Source: G965222505 sp965222505 (GTDB taxonomy: Bacteria; Bacteroidota; Rhodothermia; Rhodothermales; DATKEJ01). From it: a stretch of DNA of 64,000 nucleotides. Numbering within the stretch: the first letter of the stretch is position 1; each line of letters starts with the position of its first letter. Below are positions 18,070 through 26,000 of this stretch, piece after piece. The notes under the pieces were generated by a model, which searched no databases, was not told the DNA's origin, and worked only from the letters and a program-made list of their open reading frames with translations. The translations under genes were made by a program, and so were the position numbers. The stretch is from NCBI GenBank assembly GCA_965222505.1, contig OZ244956.1, positions 1,550,001-1,614,000 on the forward strand. The letters run 5' to 3'.

Positions 18070-18609
18070 ATGTCTAGACTTCAAGTCGCTGAAAGGGTTT
18101 TTGCAGCTATTGGTACACTGGCATCAATTATTGGCCTATACTATGTACTCGCACCGGAAACAGAAACATCATGGCTGATTAACAGCGTTCCGCCGTCAAT
18201 TCCTACTGGACTCTCGATTCTAATATTTGGAATTCTCTTTATCCTATTTTCTGTTACACTTGTATTTGCTGGCAGAAATTGGGAGTCTGGACAAAGAACA
18301 CTTACAGACCTAGCAAAAACTCAGGCTGACCTTGCCGAAGCAAATGGTATAATTGCTAGCCTAAAGATCGAGAATGAAAGCCTATCTGAGTTGCTTCATT
18401 CAGGACCAGATGCATCTATTGATAGCCTCCAAACCCGGATAATAGGACTACTGAAATCTGGCCCACATGAATTTGATGATATTGTTCGAAAGCTTGGCCT
18501 AAATACCGAGGAAAGGGTTCATACACAGGCAGTCATGAAAGCGCTTGGTGAAATGGATAAAGTTGCTTGTAATGTCCTGGGACGATACGAGATGCGAAAA
18601 CTAAATTGA
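18070..18609 (+). CDS. Two-TM membrane protein with coiled coil and C-terminal winged-helix-like domain
   Basis: 179 residues. Two hydrophobic segments, AIGTLASIIGLYYVLA (about 12-28) and LSILIFGILFILFSVTLVFA (about 48-67), a polar coiled coil (LAKTQADLAEANGIIASLK), then about 60 residues (IDSLQTRIIGLLKSGPHEFD...VHTQAVMKALGEMDKV) that look like a small winged helix. It stands between the IS4 and IS200 elements of this cassette. I do not recognise the family; membrane signalling or an effector-associated sensor is conceivable. Confidence 0.65.
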   Translation: MSRLQVAERVFAAIGTLASIIGLYYVLAPETETSWLINSVPPSIPTGLSILIFGILFILFSVTLVFAGRNWESGQRTLTDLAKTQADLAEANGIIASLKIENESLSELLHSGPDASIDSLQTRIIGLLKSGPHEFDDIVRKLGLNTEERVHTQAVMKALGEMDKVACNVLGRYEMRKLN

Positions 18610-19170
18610 ACGACTACCGGCTAAAGCCGGTAGATTCCTGTGGGTAGGCTGAAAGCCCACTGAATCCACCCGCTATTTCGCAACTTCAAAATTGTCGCTG
18701 TCTCGCTCTATATCCTGAGTCCGTATGTATTCCATAATTACTTCATCGGTCACGTTGCCCGACGACGCTGCGAAATACCCGCGCCCCCACAGATGACGGC
18801 CCCAAAACTGCTGCGACAAATGACGAAATTCGCTCAACAGCTTCCGAGACGTCTTACCCTTGACCATCTGCATGAACTTGCTCACGCTCAGGTAAGGCGG
18901 CAGCGAGACAAACAAGTGTATGTGATCGCGCCCCACGTGGCCCGAGAGAATGTCAACCTCGTGGGCCTTGCAAATCTCTCGGATCAGTCCGCGGCTGCGC
19001 TGGGCGACTTCACCGACCAGGACGGCTTTGCGGTATTTGGTACTCCATACCACATGTACCTTCAAGTCGTAGACCGAGTGCGAGGTCTTTCGATAGTGTT
19101 GCATGCATCGAAGATAGCCCTGGCCCGGCTCAAACTAAAGTCTTCGCCTAAAGGCGAGGGGTTTTCTCCC
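18610..19170 (-). mobile_element. IS200/IS605-family element
   Basis: tnpA flanked by small palindromes instead of terminal repeats: CTACCGGCTAAAGCCGGTAG at 18614-18633 and CGCCTAAAGGCG around 19145-19156, the subterminal hairpins recognised by Y1 transposases. No target duplication is expected, so the exact ends are uncertain by some tens of bases. No tnpB. Confidence 0.8.
18673..19104 (-). CDS. tnpA: IS200-type Y1 transposase TnpA
   Basis: 143 residues, normal for TnpA. It begins HYRKTSHSVYDLKVHVVW and holds the HUH motif in RDHIHLFVSLPP (about 59-70). The catalytic tyrosine is expected in the C-terminal helix IMEYIRTQD. The enzyme moves single-stranded copies of the element. It is inserted between two cassette genes, apparently without breaking either frame. 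Confidence 0.92.
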   Translation of the reverse strand: MQHYRKTSHSVYDLKVHVVWSTKYRKAVLVGEVAQRSRGLIREICKAHEVDILSGHVGRDHIHLFVSLPPYLSVSKFMQMVKGKTSRKLLSEFRHLSQQFWGRHLWGRGYFAASSGNVTDEVIMEYIRTQDIERDSDNFEVAK

Positions 19171-19204
19171 ATTCCCCGATTGGGACACTAATCACATCAT
19201 AATT

Positions 19205-19771
19205 ATGGGTGTTATCTATTCTATCCGGGAATTCAAGCAGCACGCGAACGAACTATTCACTTGTTTCTACTTGGCTTGTATGGAAATCGAAGGTCTAGGA
19301 AAAAGACTGGGTAGAGATCGGTTTCACAGTCCTAAAAGGAAAATCATGATTGGATCGGGGCATCCGAGTAGTGGAAAGAGACATTCATCAGTGTTGGCAG
19401 CAATTGTTATCAGAAACTCAAGAAAAGATGGTGTCTTCCAAGACGTTTTGGGAAAGTCACTAATCGTTCGACTTTATTCTGACTGGGAGGAGAATTTCCG
19501 AGTGCTTGCTGCCCAAGAATTGAACGTCAAAAAAGACAAGATCAAATGTGATCTGGCAGGTGATATGCGGCTCATTCGGAATGCGATTGTTCACAACAAC
19601 TCAATCGTTCACTTTGATCCTAAACGATTACGTGTTCTTAACTGGATGCTCGAACGAGATGTGATGTTTACCGTGACCGCAAAAATGCTCACTCACTTCA
19701 TAGATGAAGTCAACGAAATGAACCTAATACCCGTAGACTCCAACCATTCAACGCGCGGCAATGCCGTATAA
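19205..19771 (+). CDS. HEPN-like hypothetical protein
   Basis: 188 residues. An all-helical chain containing DLAGDMRLIRNAIVHNNS (about 118-135), where RNAIVH fits the R-x4-H motif of HEPN-domain RNases, preceded by a helix with YSDWEENFRVLAAQEL. A GSGHPSSGKRH stretch near residue 50 is glycine-rich but not a Walker motif. The stop TAA is formed in the left box of attC 11. HEPN proteins are common toxins and defence effectors; no partner gene is obvious here, so the role is inference. Confidence 0.55.
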   Translation: MGVIYSIREFKQHANELFTCFYLACMEIEGLGKRLGRDRFHSPKRKIMIGSGHPSSGKRHSSVLAAIVIRNSRKDGVFQDVLGKSLIVRLYSDWEENFRVLAAQELNVKKDKIKCDLAGDMRLIRNAIVHNNSIVHFDPKRLRVLNWMLERDVMFTVTAKMLTHFIDEVNEMNLIPVDSNHSTRGNAV

Positions 19772-19891
19772 CGGCCCAAGTTCAGCCGACCCGGGCTAGG
19801 GGCATACCACCAAAATACTGCGCAAAGTCACACGCTCCCAGTCGCAAGTGCAGAACTTAACGCCCTGGGTCGGCTGGAACGGTTGTTATAT
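19766..19891 (-). other. attC site 11
   Basis: Boxes GTATAAC and GTTATAT; arms CAGCCGACCCGGGC with a short inner left arm (GCTAGGGG). Its body is the methyltransferase gene; cassette ends TTATATGGCC / GGCCATATAA pair. Confidence 0.88.
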
Positions 19892-20008
19892 GGCCCAGGG
19901 CAAATAGCACAAATCGCGTCAGTACTTTCAGAATATTCAAACTCGTTTTCTCATCCATGATTTACCTTGATTCCGAACAAGGAATGTTAAGTCCCTGAAT
20001 GAGAGAAC

Positions 20009-20800
20009 ATGCGTACCGAATTCGTCAGATCAACACTCCAAAATCTCAAAAAAAAACAACTACTTACGCCTGAAACATCGATCCTAACAGTATGCGCCGG
20101 ACTGGCCGAAAAAAACCTCTTTAGCTCACTTTCGTTTACCGATGTCGTTATCTCCAATCTCGATACTCGGATGCAGGCTGAACAATTCAAGCCCTACCAG
20201 TGGAGCTACCAAGATGCTCAAAACCTTACTTTTGACGATAACTGCTTCGACTTCGTATTCGTCGCCGACGGCCTGCACCATTGTGCTTCCCCACACCGGG
20301 CCATGCTAGAAATGTACAGGGTAGCTCGAAAAGGGATTATTGTCGTTGAGTCCCGCGATAGCCTACTTATGCGAACCGCCAACCGTTTGGGTCTGTCTCC
20401 GGAATATGAACTTGAAGCTGTCATTGGTAACGACTTCACCTTCGGCGGCAAGGACAATACGCAGGTTCCGAACTTCATTTATCGCTGGACTGAGCGTGAT
20501 TTCATGAAGGCTGTCAACTCGTTCAATCCAATCGGCCGTCACGATTTCGATTTCTACTATAATGCCAACTTGCCCTACCATGCTGTAGATTTTCAGAAGA
20601 CGAATTATCGGTATTATCTCTTCAGGGTACTTGAGCCGTTTGTAAAGGTCTTGTCGAAGCTATTCAAAAAGCAGAGCAATTCGTTTGCCATGGTTGCGAT
20701 CAAGCCACGTGTACCGGAGGACCTTTGGCCGTGGTTGCGTTTGGAGGGAAAGCAGATTGTATTCGACAGAACATATGCAGAAACCCATTTCAAGGCATGA
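20009..20800 (+). CDS. Class I SAM-dependent methyltransferase
   Basis: 263 residues. SAM-binding motif I appears as SILTVCAGLAEKNLF (about 24-38), the acidic strand end as VVISNLDTRM, motif post-I/II as DAQNLTFDDNCFDFVFVADG (about 70-89) with LHHC after it, and VARKGIIVVESRD for the next strand. This is the Methyltransf_11 pattern, normally acting on small molecules or lipids. The substrate cannot be told. It is a single-gene cassette on the plus strand, and the C-terminal 60 residues have a basic hydrophobic stretch (FRVLEPFVKVLSKLFKK) that may touch the membrane. Confidence 0.8.
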   Translation: MRTEFVRSTLQNLKKKQLLTPETSILTVCAGLAEKNLFSSLSFTDVVISNLDTRMQAEQFKPYQWSYQDAQNLTFDDNCFDFVFVADGLHHCASPHRAMLEMYRVARKGIIVVESRDSLLMRTANRLGLSPEYELEAVIGNDFTFGGKDNTQVPNFIYRWTERDFMKAVNSFNPIGRHDFDFYYNANLPYHAVDFQKTNYRYYLFRVLEPFVKVLSKLFKKQSNSFAMVAIKPRVPEDLWPWLRLEGKQIVFDRTYAETHFKA

Positions 20801-20859
20801 GCTTGCCAGAGAAGCTGGTGTAGAGGTGGTGGCAGAAGCATGGCAGTTCATTCGAGGCC

Positions 20860-21267
20860 ATATAACGGCCCAAGTTCAAGTGCACAGGGCAACGAGCAGA
20901 AGATAACCAAAGACTGAAAAACATGCCCACCTACCAAAGCCAAAACCCCTAACGCCCTGCGTCGCTTGTAACGGGTGTTAGGCGGTACCGACGGCGACGA
21001 ACCCACTTACCTTGAAATGCATCAACTGAGTACCCCGAGCACGCTGACAGACGCACACACATGCCAGCACCGGCCTGGCTCAAAAGGGCAGTGCCGCACC
21101 GTTGGTGACGCACACCCTTCATCTCTTCAGTGCGCAGGCACACGCCCACCAAGCACCGACACCGGAGAGGATCGCCCTGACCGAGGCGACTTCTTCATCG
21201 AGGCCGACCCCATGAGGTGCCGAGGCAAAGCGTAGCATTGGGGGAGCAGTCTGCGCAGGTGGTGTCC
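20860..21267 (-). repeat. Family A cassette (copy 3; attC 12 at 20860-20983), H2-M1-T1
   Basis: Carries the H2 head (ATGCATCAACTGAGTACC). The right arm of its attC reads AACGGGTGTTAGGC in place of the usual AACGGTTGTTAGGC. First of four tandem small cassettes. Confidence 0.8.
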
Positions 21268-21672
21268 GCATAACGGACTAAGTTCAAGTGCGCAGGGCTG
21301 ACAGCCGTAAGATAAAGGGCGGCTGGAAATCACATACACTTCAAACGGCTAAACCCCAACGCCCTGAGTCGCTTGTAACGGGTGTTAGGCGGTACCGACG
21401 GCGACGAACCCACTTACCTTGAAACACGACACTCCAGCACCCCGAAAACGCTGACTGACGCACACACATGCCAGCACCGGCCTGGCTCAAAAGGGCAATA
21501 CCGCACCGTTGGTGACGCACACCCTTCATCTCTTCAGTGCGCCGGTACGCGGCATCAAAAGCCGTGCACAACAAGACTGCGCCCACTGAGACGAGCCCAC
21601 GGCCGAGGTTCACCCTTTGAGCGTCTGATCACAGCCCAGGCCCCTAAGCCAGAGTTAGCGCAGGTGGTGTCC
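21268..21672 (-). repeat. Family A cassette (copy 4; attC 13 at 21268-21390), H1-M1-T2
   Basis: Head variant ACACTCCAGC and the T2 tail (GTACGCGGCATCAAAAGCC ... CCTAAGCCAGAGTTAGCG). T2 ends the 50-codon minus-strand frame after ten codons but opens another from GTG with LGRGLVSVGAVLLCTAF. Confidence 0.8.
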
Positions 21673-22054
21673 GCATAACGGACAAAGTTCAGGCGCGTAG
21701 GGCAACAACTGCAAGATAACCAAAGACTGCAAAACACATACATCCGAACAAGCCCAAAACCCCAACGCCCTACGTCGCCCTGCAACGGTTGTTATGTGGC
21801 TAAAGACAGACGCGATATGAAACCTACCAAGAAACCGCAGCTATATCCAACCGGCACTCCTACAATGCCCAACCGCCGGATGGCGAGATGACGAGACAGA
21901 CGGCCCTCGGGACAACAATAACACTGCCGACCTGCACCTGATCAAAGACGCCCCTGGGCCGGCGAGGCTGTCAAGACGGCCCACCTTACCGAAGCCACAA
22001 CACTTGGTTGAGCAATGCAAAACGACTATGCCAATTCCAAGCGGATGGCGTGCC
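21673..22054 (-). repeat. Family B cassette (copy 2; attC 14 at 21673-21797)
   Basis: AGGCGCGTAGGGC arms. Neither strand keeps an uninterrupted 88-codon frame in this copy. Confidence 0.75.
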
Positions 22055-22461
22055 ACATAACGGCCCCAGTTCAAGTGCGCAGGGCAACGAGCAGAAGATA
22101 ACATATTGCTGGAAATCACACCCATCAAACCAAGCCGAAAAACCCTAACGCCCTGAGTCGCTTGTAACGGTTGTTAGGCGGCACCGACGGCGACGAACCC
22201 ACTTACCTTGAAACACGACACCCAAGCACCCCGAAAACGCTGACTGACGCGCCCACATGCCAGCACCGGCCTGGCTCAAAAGGGCAGTGCCGCACCGTTG
22301 GTGACGCGCACCCTTCATCTCTTCAGTGCGCCGGTACGCGGCATCAAAAGCCGTGCACAACAAGACCGCGCCCACTGAGACGAGCCCACGGCCGAGGTTC
22401 ACCCTTTGAGCGTCTGATCACAGCCCAGGCCCCTAAGCCAGAGTTAGCGCAGGTGGTGTCC
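22055..22461 (-). repeat. Family A cassette (copy 5; attC 15 at 22055-22179), H1-M1-T2
   Basis: Same module order as copy 4 but with head ACACCCAAGC and GCGCCCACATG, showing independent change of head and tail. Confidence 0.8.
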
Positions 22462-22587
22462 GCATAACGGCCCCAGTTCAGCCGACCCGGGCTGAGGGGA
22501 AGGTACTAAAATCAAGCTGAAAGTCACACGCATGAAGTCGCAAGTGTAAGACCCAACGCCCTGGGTCGGCTGCAACGGTTGTTATAT
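22462..22587 (-). other. attC site 16
   Basis: Boxes GCATAAC and GTTATAT; CAGCCGACCCGGGC arms. Body carries the antitoxin/PIN pair; ends TTATATGGC / GCCATATAA pair. Confidence 0.88.
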
Positions 22588-22681
22588 GGCGCTGTTTGGG
22601 TGCAACACAACTCTCTCCGTTGCAACTTCCATCCAACAGCAAGCGTTCAAGGACTACTTCCTCCTCATAATACCTATCGCT

Positions 22682-22939
22682 ATGGCTCAAGCTAAGACTG
22701 TCTGGTTCGGCATGAAACTCACCCCCGAACAGAAACGCAAAATCAAACGACTGGCCCAACGCGAAAACACCTCTGCCAAAGAAGCCCTCCTGCGCTTGGT
22801 TGATGAAGCCCTCGAAACGGAAACGATTGAGGCACCTGAAGGCTCATTTCTTGACGGCATCGAGCACCTCATCGGCTCCGTCGAAGGTCCTCGCGACCTG
22901 TCTACAAATCCCAAATACATGGAAGGCTTCGGCAAGTGA
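22682..22939 (+). CDS. Antitoxin of PIN-domain toxin
   Basis: 85 residues. The first half, WFGMKLTPEQKRKIKRLAQR, resembles a ribbon-helix-helix DNA-binding module, followed by the helix SAKEALLRLVDEALE. The tail is acidic and flexible (GSFLDGIEHLIGSVEGPRD), as expected for a segment that wraps the toxin. The stop overlaps the toxin start by four bases (GTGA), so the two are co-translated. ATG 22682 has only a weak purine stretch upstream. Confidence 0.78.
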   Translation: MAQAKTVWFGMKLTPEQKRKIKRLAQRENTSAKEALLRLVDEALETETIEAPEGSFLDGIEHLIGSVEGPRDLSTNPKYMEGFGK

Positions 22940-23340
22940 TCACCATTCTCGATACCGGTCCACTGGTGGCACTACTCAACCGCAGGGATGCTTTTCATCG
23001 CTGGAGCATCAAAGAAGCAGCCAAGCTCAAGCCTCCGTTTTTCACCTGTGAGGCTGTGATGACCGAGGCTCACTTTCTGCTTCAGGATGTCCCTCTTGGA
23101 TCAGAACAGTTGCACGAGTTGGTTGCTTCTGTCCGGCTGGACTTGTCGTTTTCTTATGCGGTCCATCACGAGCGTGTCCGGGAGTTGATGAGCAGGTACA
23201 ACGATATCCCGATGTCGTTTGCTGATGCCTGCTTGGTTTGCCTCAATGAGCAGCACAAGGGCCGGGTTTTCACGTTAGATAGTGACTTCCGTATTTACCG
23301 TAAGAATCGGCGAGGCGTGCTTGATTTGATAATTCCCTGA
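22936..23340 (+). CDS. vapC: PIN-domain ribonuclease toxin (VapC-like)
   Basis: 134 residues from GTG 22936. It starts ITILDTGPLVALLNRRDAFH, with the first acidic PIN residue D6 after the opening strand; E in EAVMTEAHFLL (about 38-48), SFADACLVCL with D near 97, and FTLDSDFRIYRK near the end supply the remaining acidic cluster. VapC-family enzymes cleave tRNA or rRNA when released from the antitoxin. The gene is followed by about 135 bases with no recognisable feature before attC 17. Confidence 0.87.
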   Translation: MITILDTGPLVALLNRRDAFHRWSIKEAAKLKPPFFTCEAVMTEAHFLLQDVPLGSEQLHELVASVRLDLSFSYAVHHERVRELMSRYNDIPMSFADACLVCLNEQHKGRVFTLDSDFRIYRKNRRGVLDLIIP

Positions 23341-23475
23341 TCTATAGCTGAGCTCTGCATGAGATCGCAATAGCGTAGACATCTGATTTGACCAGAATCG
23401 GGAGATTGAACCCCAAGGTGCGAATTGAGAAATGGCGACTCTCAATAGGGCAGTGTGATTTGAAATGCCGAAGCC

Positions 23476-23881
23476 ATATAACGGACCAAGTTCAAGTGCA
23501 CAGGGCAACCGGCACAAGATAACCAAAGACTGAAAAACATGCCCACCTACCAAAGCCAAACCCCTAACGCCCTGAGTCGCTTGTAACGGTTGTTAGGCGG
23601 CACCGACGGCGACGAACCCACTTACCTTGAAACACGACACCCGAGCACCCCGAAAACGCTGACTGACGCGCCCACATGCCAGCACCACACCCGCCCGAAT
23701 CGACGACGACGCGAGGAAGTGGCGCACACCCTTCATCTCATCAGTGCGCAGGCACATGCCCACCAAGCACCGGCACCGGAGAGGATCACCCTGACCGAGA
23801 AGGCTTCTTCATCGAGGCCGACCCCATGAGGTGCCGAGGCAAAGCGTAGCATTAGGGGAGCAGTCTGCGCAGGTGGTGTCC
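23476..23881 (-). repeat. Family A cassette (copy 6; attC 17 at 23476-23598), H1-M2-T1
   Basis: In this copy the paired minus-strand frames lie at 23885-23733 (50 codons, ATG in the next R box) and 23736-23593 (47 codons, TAA in its own R box), overlapping as ATGA. Tail variant GAGAAGGCTTCTTC. Confidence 0.8.
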
Positions 23882-24261
23882 GCATAACGGCCCCAGTTCA
23901 GGCGCGTAGGGCTAACGGCACAAGATAGCCAACGACTACAAGACACACCCACCGAAAATGACAGAACCCCTAACGCCCTACGTCGCTTGCAACGGTTGTT
24001 ATGTGGCTAAAGACAAACGCGATACAAAACATACCAAGTAACCACTGCCAATTCCAACCGGCACCCCTTCAATACCAAACCGCCGAATGGCGAGATGACG
24101 AGACAGACGGCCCCAAGGACAACAACCCCAATGCCGACCGGCACCTGATCAACGGAGCCTCTGGGCCGGCGAGCAAGACAAGACGGCCCACCCAAATGAA
24201 GCCGCAACACATGGCTCAGGCAAGCAAAACACCAACGCCGATTCCAAGCGGATGGCGTGCC
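23882..24261 (-). repeat. Family B cassette (copy 3; attC 18 at 23882-24004)
   Basis: Identical over its whole unit, attC plus body, to copy 5 at 47162-47541; identity stops exactly at the cassette junction CACATAA/C. A plus-strand 88-codon frame (24001-24267, MWLKTNAIQNIPSN...) runs from ATG in one R box to TAA in the other. Confidence 0.85.
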
Positions 24262-24385
24262 ACATAACGGACTAAGTTCAGGCGAACTGGGCTGAGGGAA
24301 AGGTACTAAAATCGTGCAGAAAGTCACTCGCCCGGATGCGACTGGAACGGCCAACGCCCTGGTTCGCCTGAAACGGTTGTTATAC
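24262..24385 (-). other. attC site 19
   Basis: Boxes ACATAAC and GTTATAC; arms CAGGCGAACTGGGC / CCCTGGTTCGCCTG, a sub-type shared with sites 25, 48 and 51. The antitoxin stop codon is inside the right box. Confidence 0.88.
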
Positions 24386-24595
24386 GTTCTTCCGCGCGTC
24401 GATCTCTTTTGACTTTTCCAGTAACTCTTCTAAAGTCAAATCCTGGAGCAAGTCGCCACGCTCAGCCGTATAATCGCCAGAACCCTGAGTATACTGGCTC
24501 AAAAACCGAAGTGTATCTACAACGCCGAGTTCTCGCGTCAGCAAGGCCACTGCACGACGGGTTAATTCAATTAACGGTAAGGTCTGGGTATTCAT
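24380..24595 (-). CDS. Putative antitoxin downstream of PIN toxin
   Basis: 71 residues, ending with TAA inside the attC 19 box. Sequence (LIELTRRAVALLTRELGVVD, LRFLSQYTQGSGDYTAERGD, LTLEELLEKSKEIDARK) is helical and acidic; it matches short proteins that accompany PIN-domain toxins, but I cannot name a Pfam family. It follows the toxin gene by 10 bases on the minus strand, the less common toxin-first order. Confidence 0.65.
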   Translation of the reverse strand: MNTQTLPLIELTRRAVALLTRELGVVDTLRFLSQYTQGSGDYTAERGDLLQDLTLEELLEKSKEIDARKNV

Positions 24596-24605
24596 TTTGC
24601 TGCCC

Positions 24606-25052
24606 TCAGCGTTGACCTAGATGGGCTATCAGTTCCAGGGGTGATACGATCAAAGTCGATTTTGTGTCCACACGCTGACCCCGCTTGTGTAACTTATCGT
24701 CCGTTGTGCAGAAATACAGCGCCCCGCCTTCTACAGCCAGCGATAAATGCAAAGCATCTAGCCGACCTAACTTGGCTGAGACGTATTTTTTAACTCGTTC
24801 AGCTACCGTCGGAGAAACAGGAACGTAGACTGCAGCCAGCGAAAGTACATCGAGTACATGTGCCCTTCGGTCAGGATAGGGGTTCTGCTCAGTCTCAATA
24901 TCGTGGGCCGCTGAGCTGAGTAGTTCGATCTCACCCTTTTCACAAAGGGCAAGAATGCCCAGAATAGCCTCGGTTTCCACATGGATACGAAGTTGTCTCT
25001 GGTCGTCTAGAGGACGCTGTATGGAACATATATCAAGGTATACCCGCATCAC
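24606..25052 (-). CDS. PIN-domain toxin
   Basis: 148 residues. Opening MRVYLDICSIQRPLDDQ gives the first acidic residue (D7). The middle has ELLSSAAHDIETEQNPYPDR, and the end has KLGRLDALHLSLAVEGG with the conserved D of the third motif and FCTTDDKLHKRG with the last acidic pair. This matches a PIN sub-group with an early insertion. First gene of the minus-strand pair; expected to be an RNase held by the 71-residue partner. Confidence 0.82.
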   Translation of the reverse strand: MMRVYLDICSIQRPLDDQRQLRIHVETEAILGILALCEKGEIELLSSAAHDIETEQNPYPDRRAHVLDVLSLAAVYVPVSPTVAERVKKYVSAKLGRLDALHLSLAVEGGALYFCTTDDKLHKRGQRVDTKSTLIVSPLELIAHLGQR

Positions 25053-25137
25053 AGGAAGCTACGTATCTTTCCACTACGAGTCCAGAGAAATTAAGATGGC
25101 TACATGGCTTGGACTCTATCAATGCCCCGCAAAGAAC

Positions 25138-25261
25138 GTATAACGGCCCAAGTTCAGCCGAGCTGGGCTGAGGGTACACCAAACAAGCCGAGCACAAAGT
25201 CACTCGCCCGGGTGCGGCTGGAACGACAAACGCCCTGGGTCGGCTGGAACGGTTGTTATAC
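25138..25261 (-). other. attC site 20
   Basis: Boxes GTATAAC and GTTATAC; arms CAGCCGAGCTGGGC. To its right the body begins TTATACAACATAG and its far end (28920-28940) reads CAATGTTGTATAAC, a matching end pair. The 295 bases from 25262 to 25557 hold no gene but are about 70-80% similar by eye to 43086-43392. Confidence 0.87.
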
Positions 25262-25557
25262 AACATAGCGGCGAGGACCAAACTAGACCAGGTGTGGCCA
25301 TAGACTCCGAAGCACCCCTCTTGGCTTTGTAGTCTGCTCTGGATTATCTTGTTAGCCGTCTGCCGACACAAAAGACTGCCAGTGCGGCTAGACCGGGCGG
25401 ACAAAATGTGTATTCTTGATATGCTACACTTTGTCGTGGTTACATCATTCAATAATGGCCCAAACTCAACAAACGCATCACTTACCACGATACAGAGTGA
25501 TGCTTATCCTGCAAAATGCCGCAGAAGAACACAGCATCTCGCAGGTTAATTTAAAGG

Positions 25558-25914
25558 TTATTCTGGCACGCCATCGGCTTGAGACTGGCATCAACGCTCT
25601 GCCGTTTTCTGTGGCCCCCTTGCGGCTTCGGTACACACGGGCCGGCGCTGCCGTCGATGATGCCTCTGGGTTCCAGAAACCGGCCCTGCGACAAGTTCAA
25701 GTAAGTGCCGGTTGGCAGCCTGTTTGTTGAGCCTTGAATCGGGTGCCGATATTTGGGGGCTGTTTTTCGAGACGCCGCTGGCTTAGCAGTATAACCCTGC
25801 GTTACAGCCGACCCAGGGCGTTAGGTCTTGCACTTGCGACTTCGTACGTGTGACTTTGTGCCAGTTTTTGGTATTTTTCCCTCAGCCCGGCTCGGCTGAA
25901 CTTGACCGTTATAC
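25558..25914 (+). repeat. Inverted family-B-like cassette with inverted attC (25789-25914)
   Basis: Read on the plus strand, the segment starts GTTATTCTGGCACGCCATCGG (compare GTTATGTGGCACGCCATCCG at the minus-strand start of family B) and ends in an attC whose left arm GTATAACCCTGCG...CAGCCGACCCAGGGCG and right arm GCTCGGCTGAACTTGACCGTTATAC are the mirror image of all others. The unit is therefore a complete cassette in the wrong orientation. A short open frame (ARHRLETGINALPFSVAPLR) crosses it but is not convincing. Confidence 0.7.
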
Positions 25915-26000
25915 TGCACGTGACGCACCGCTGTCATACATCTATTCGTTATTATTTGGAATCGAAGGCTGCTTCCTAAACCATTTCAACACAAGAAACA

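Noticed and set aside
20860..22461. CRISPR-like regularly spaced repeats
   Set aside because: The repeats are about 120 bp dyads with R boxes and variable loops and the bodies are long and related; this is an attC array.
25416..25730. 104-codon frame MICYTLSWLHHSIMAQ...
   Set aside because: It crosses the inverted family-B-like unit, and the homologous region at 43350 has stops and indels; better explained as non-coding cassette sequence.
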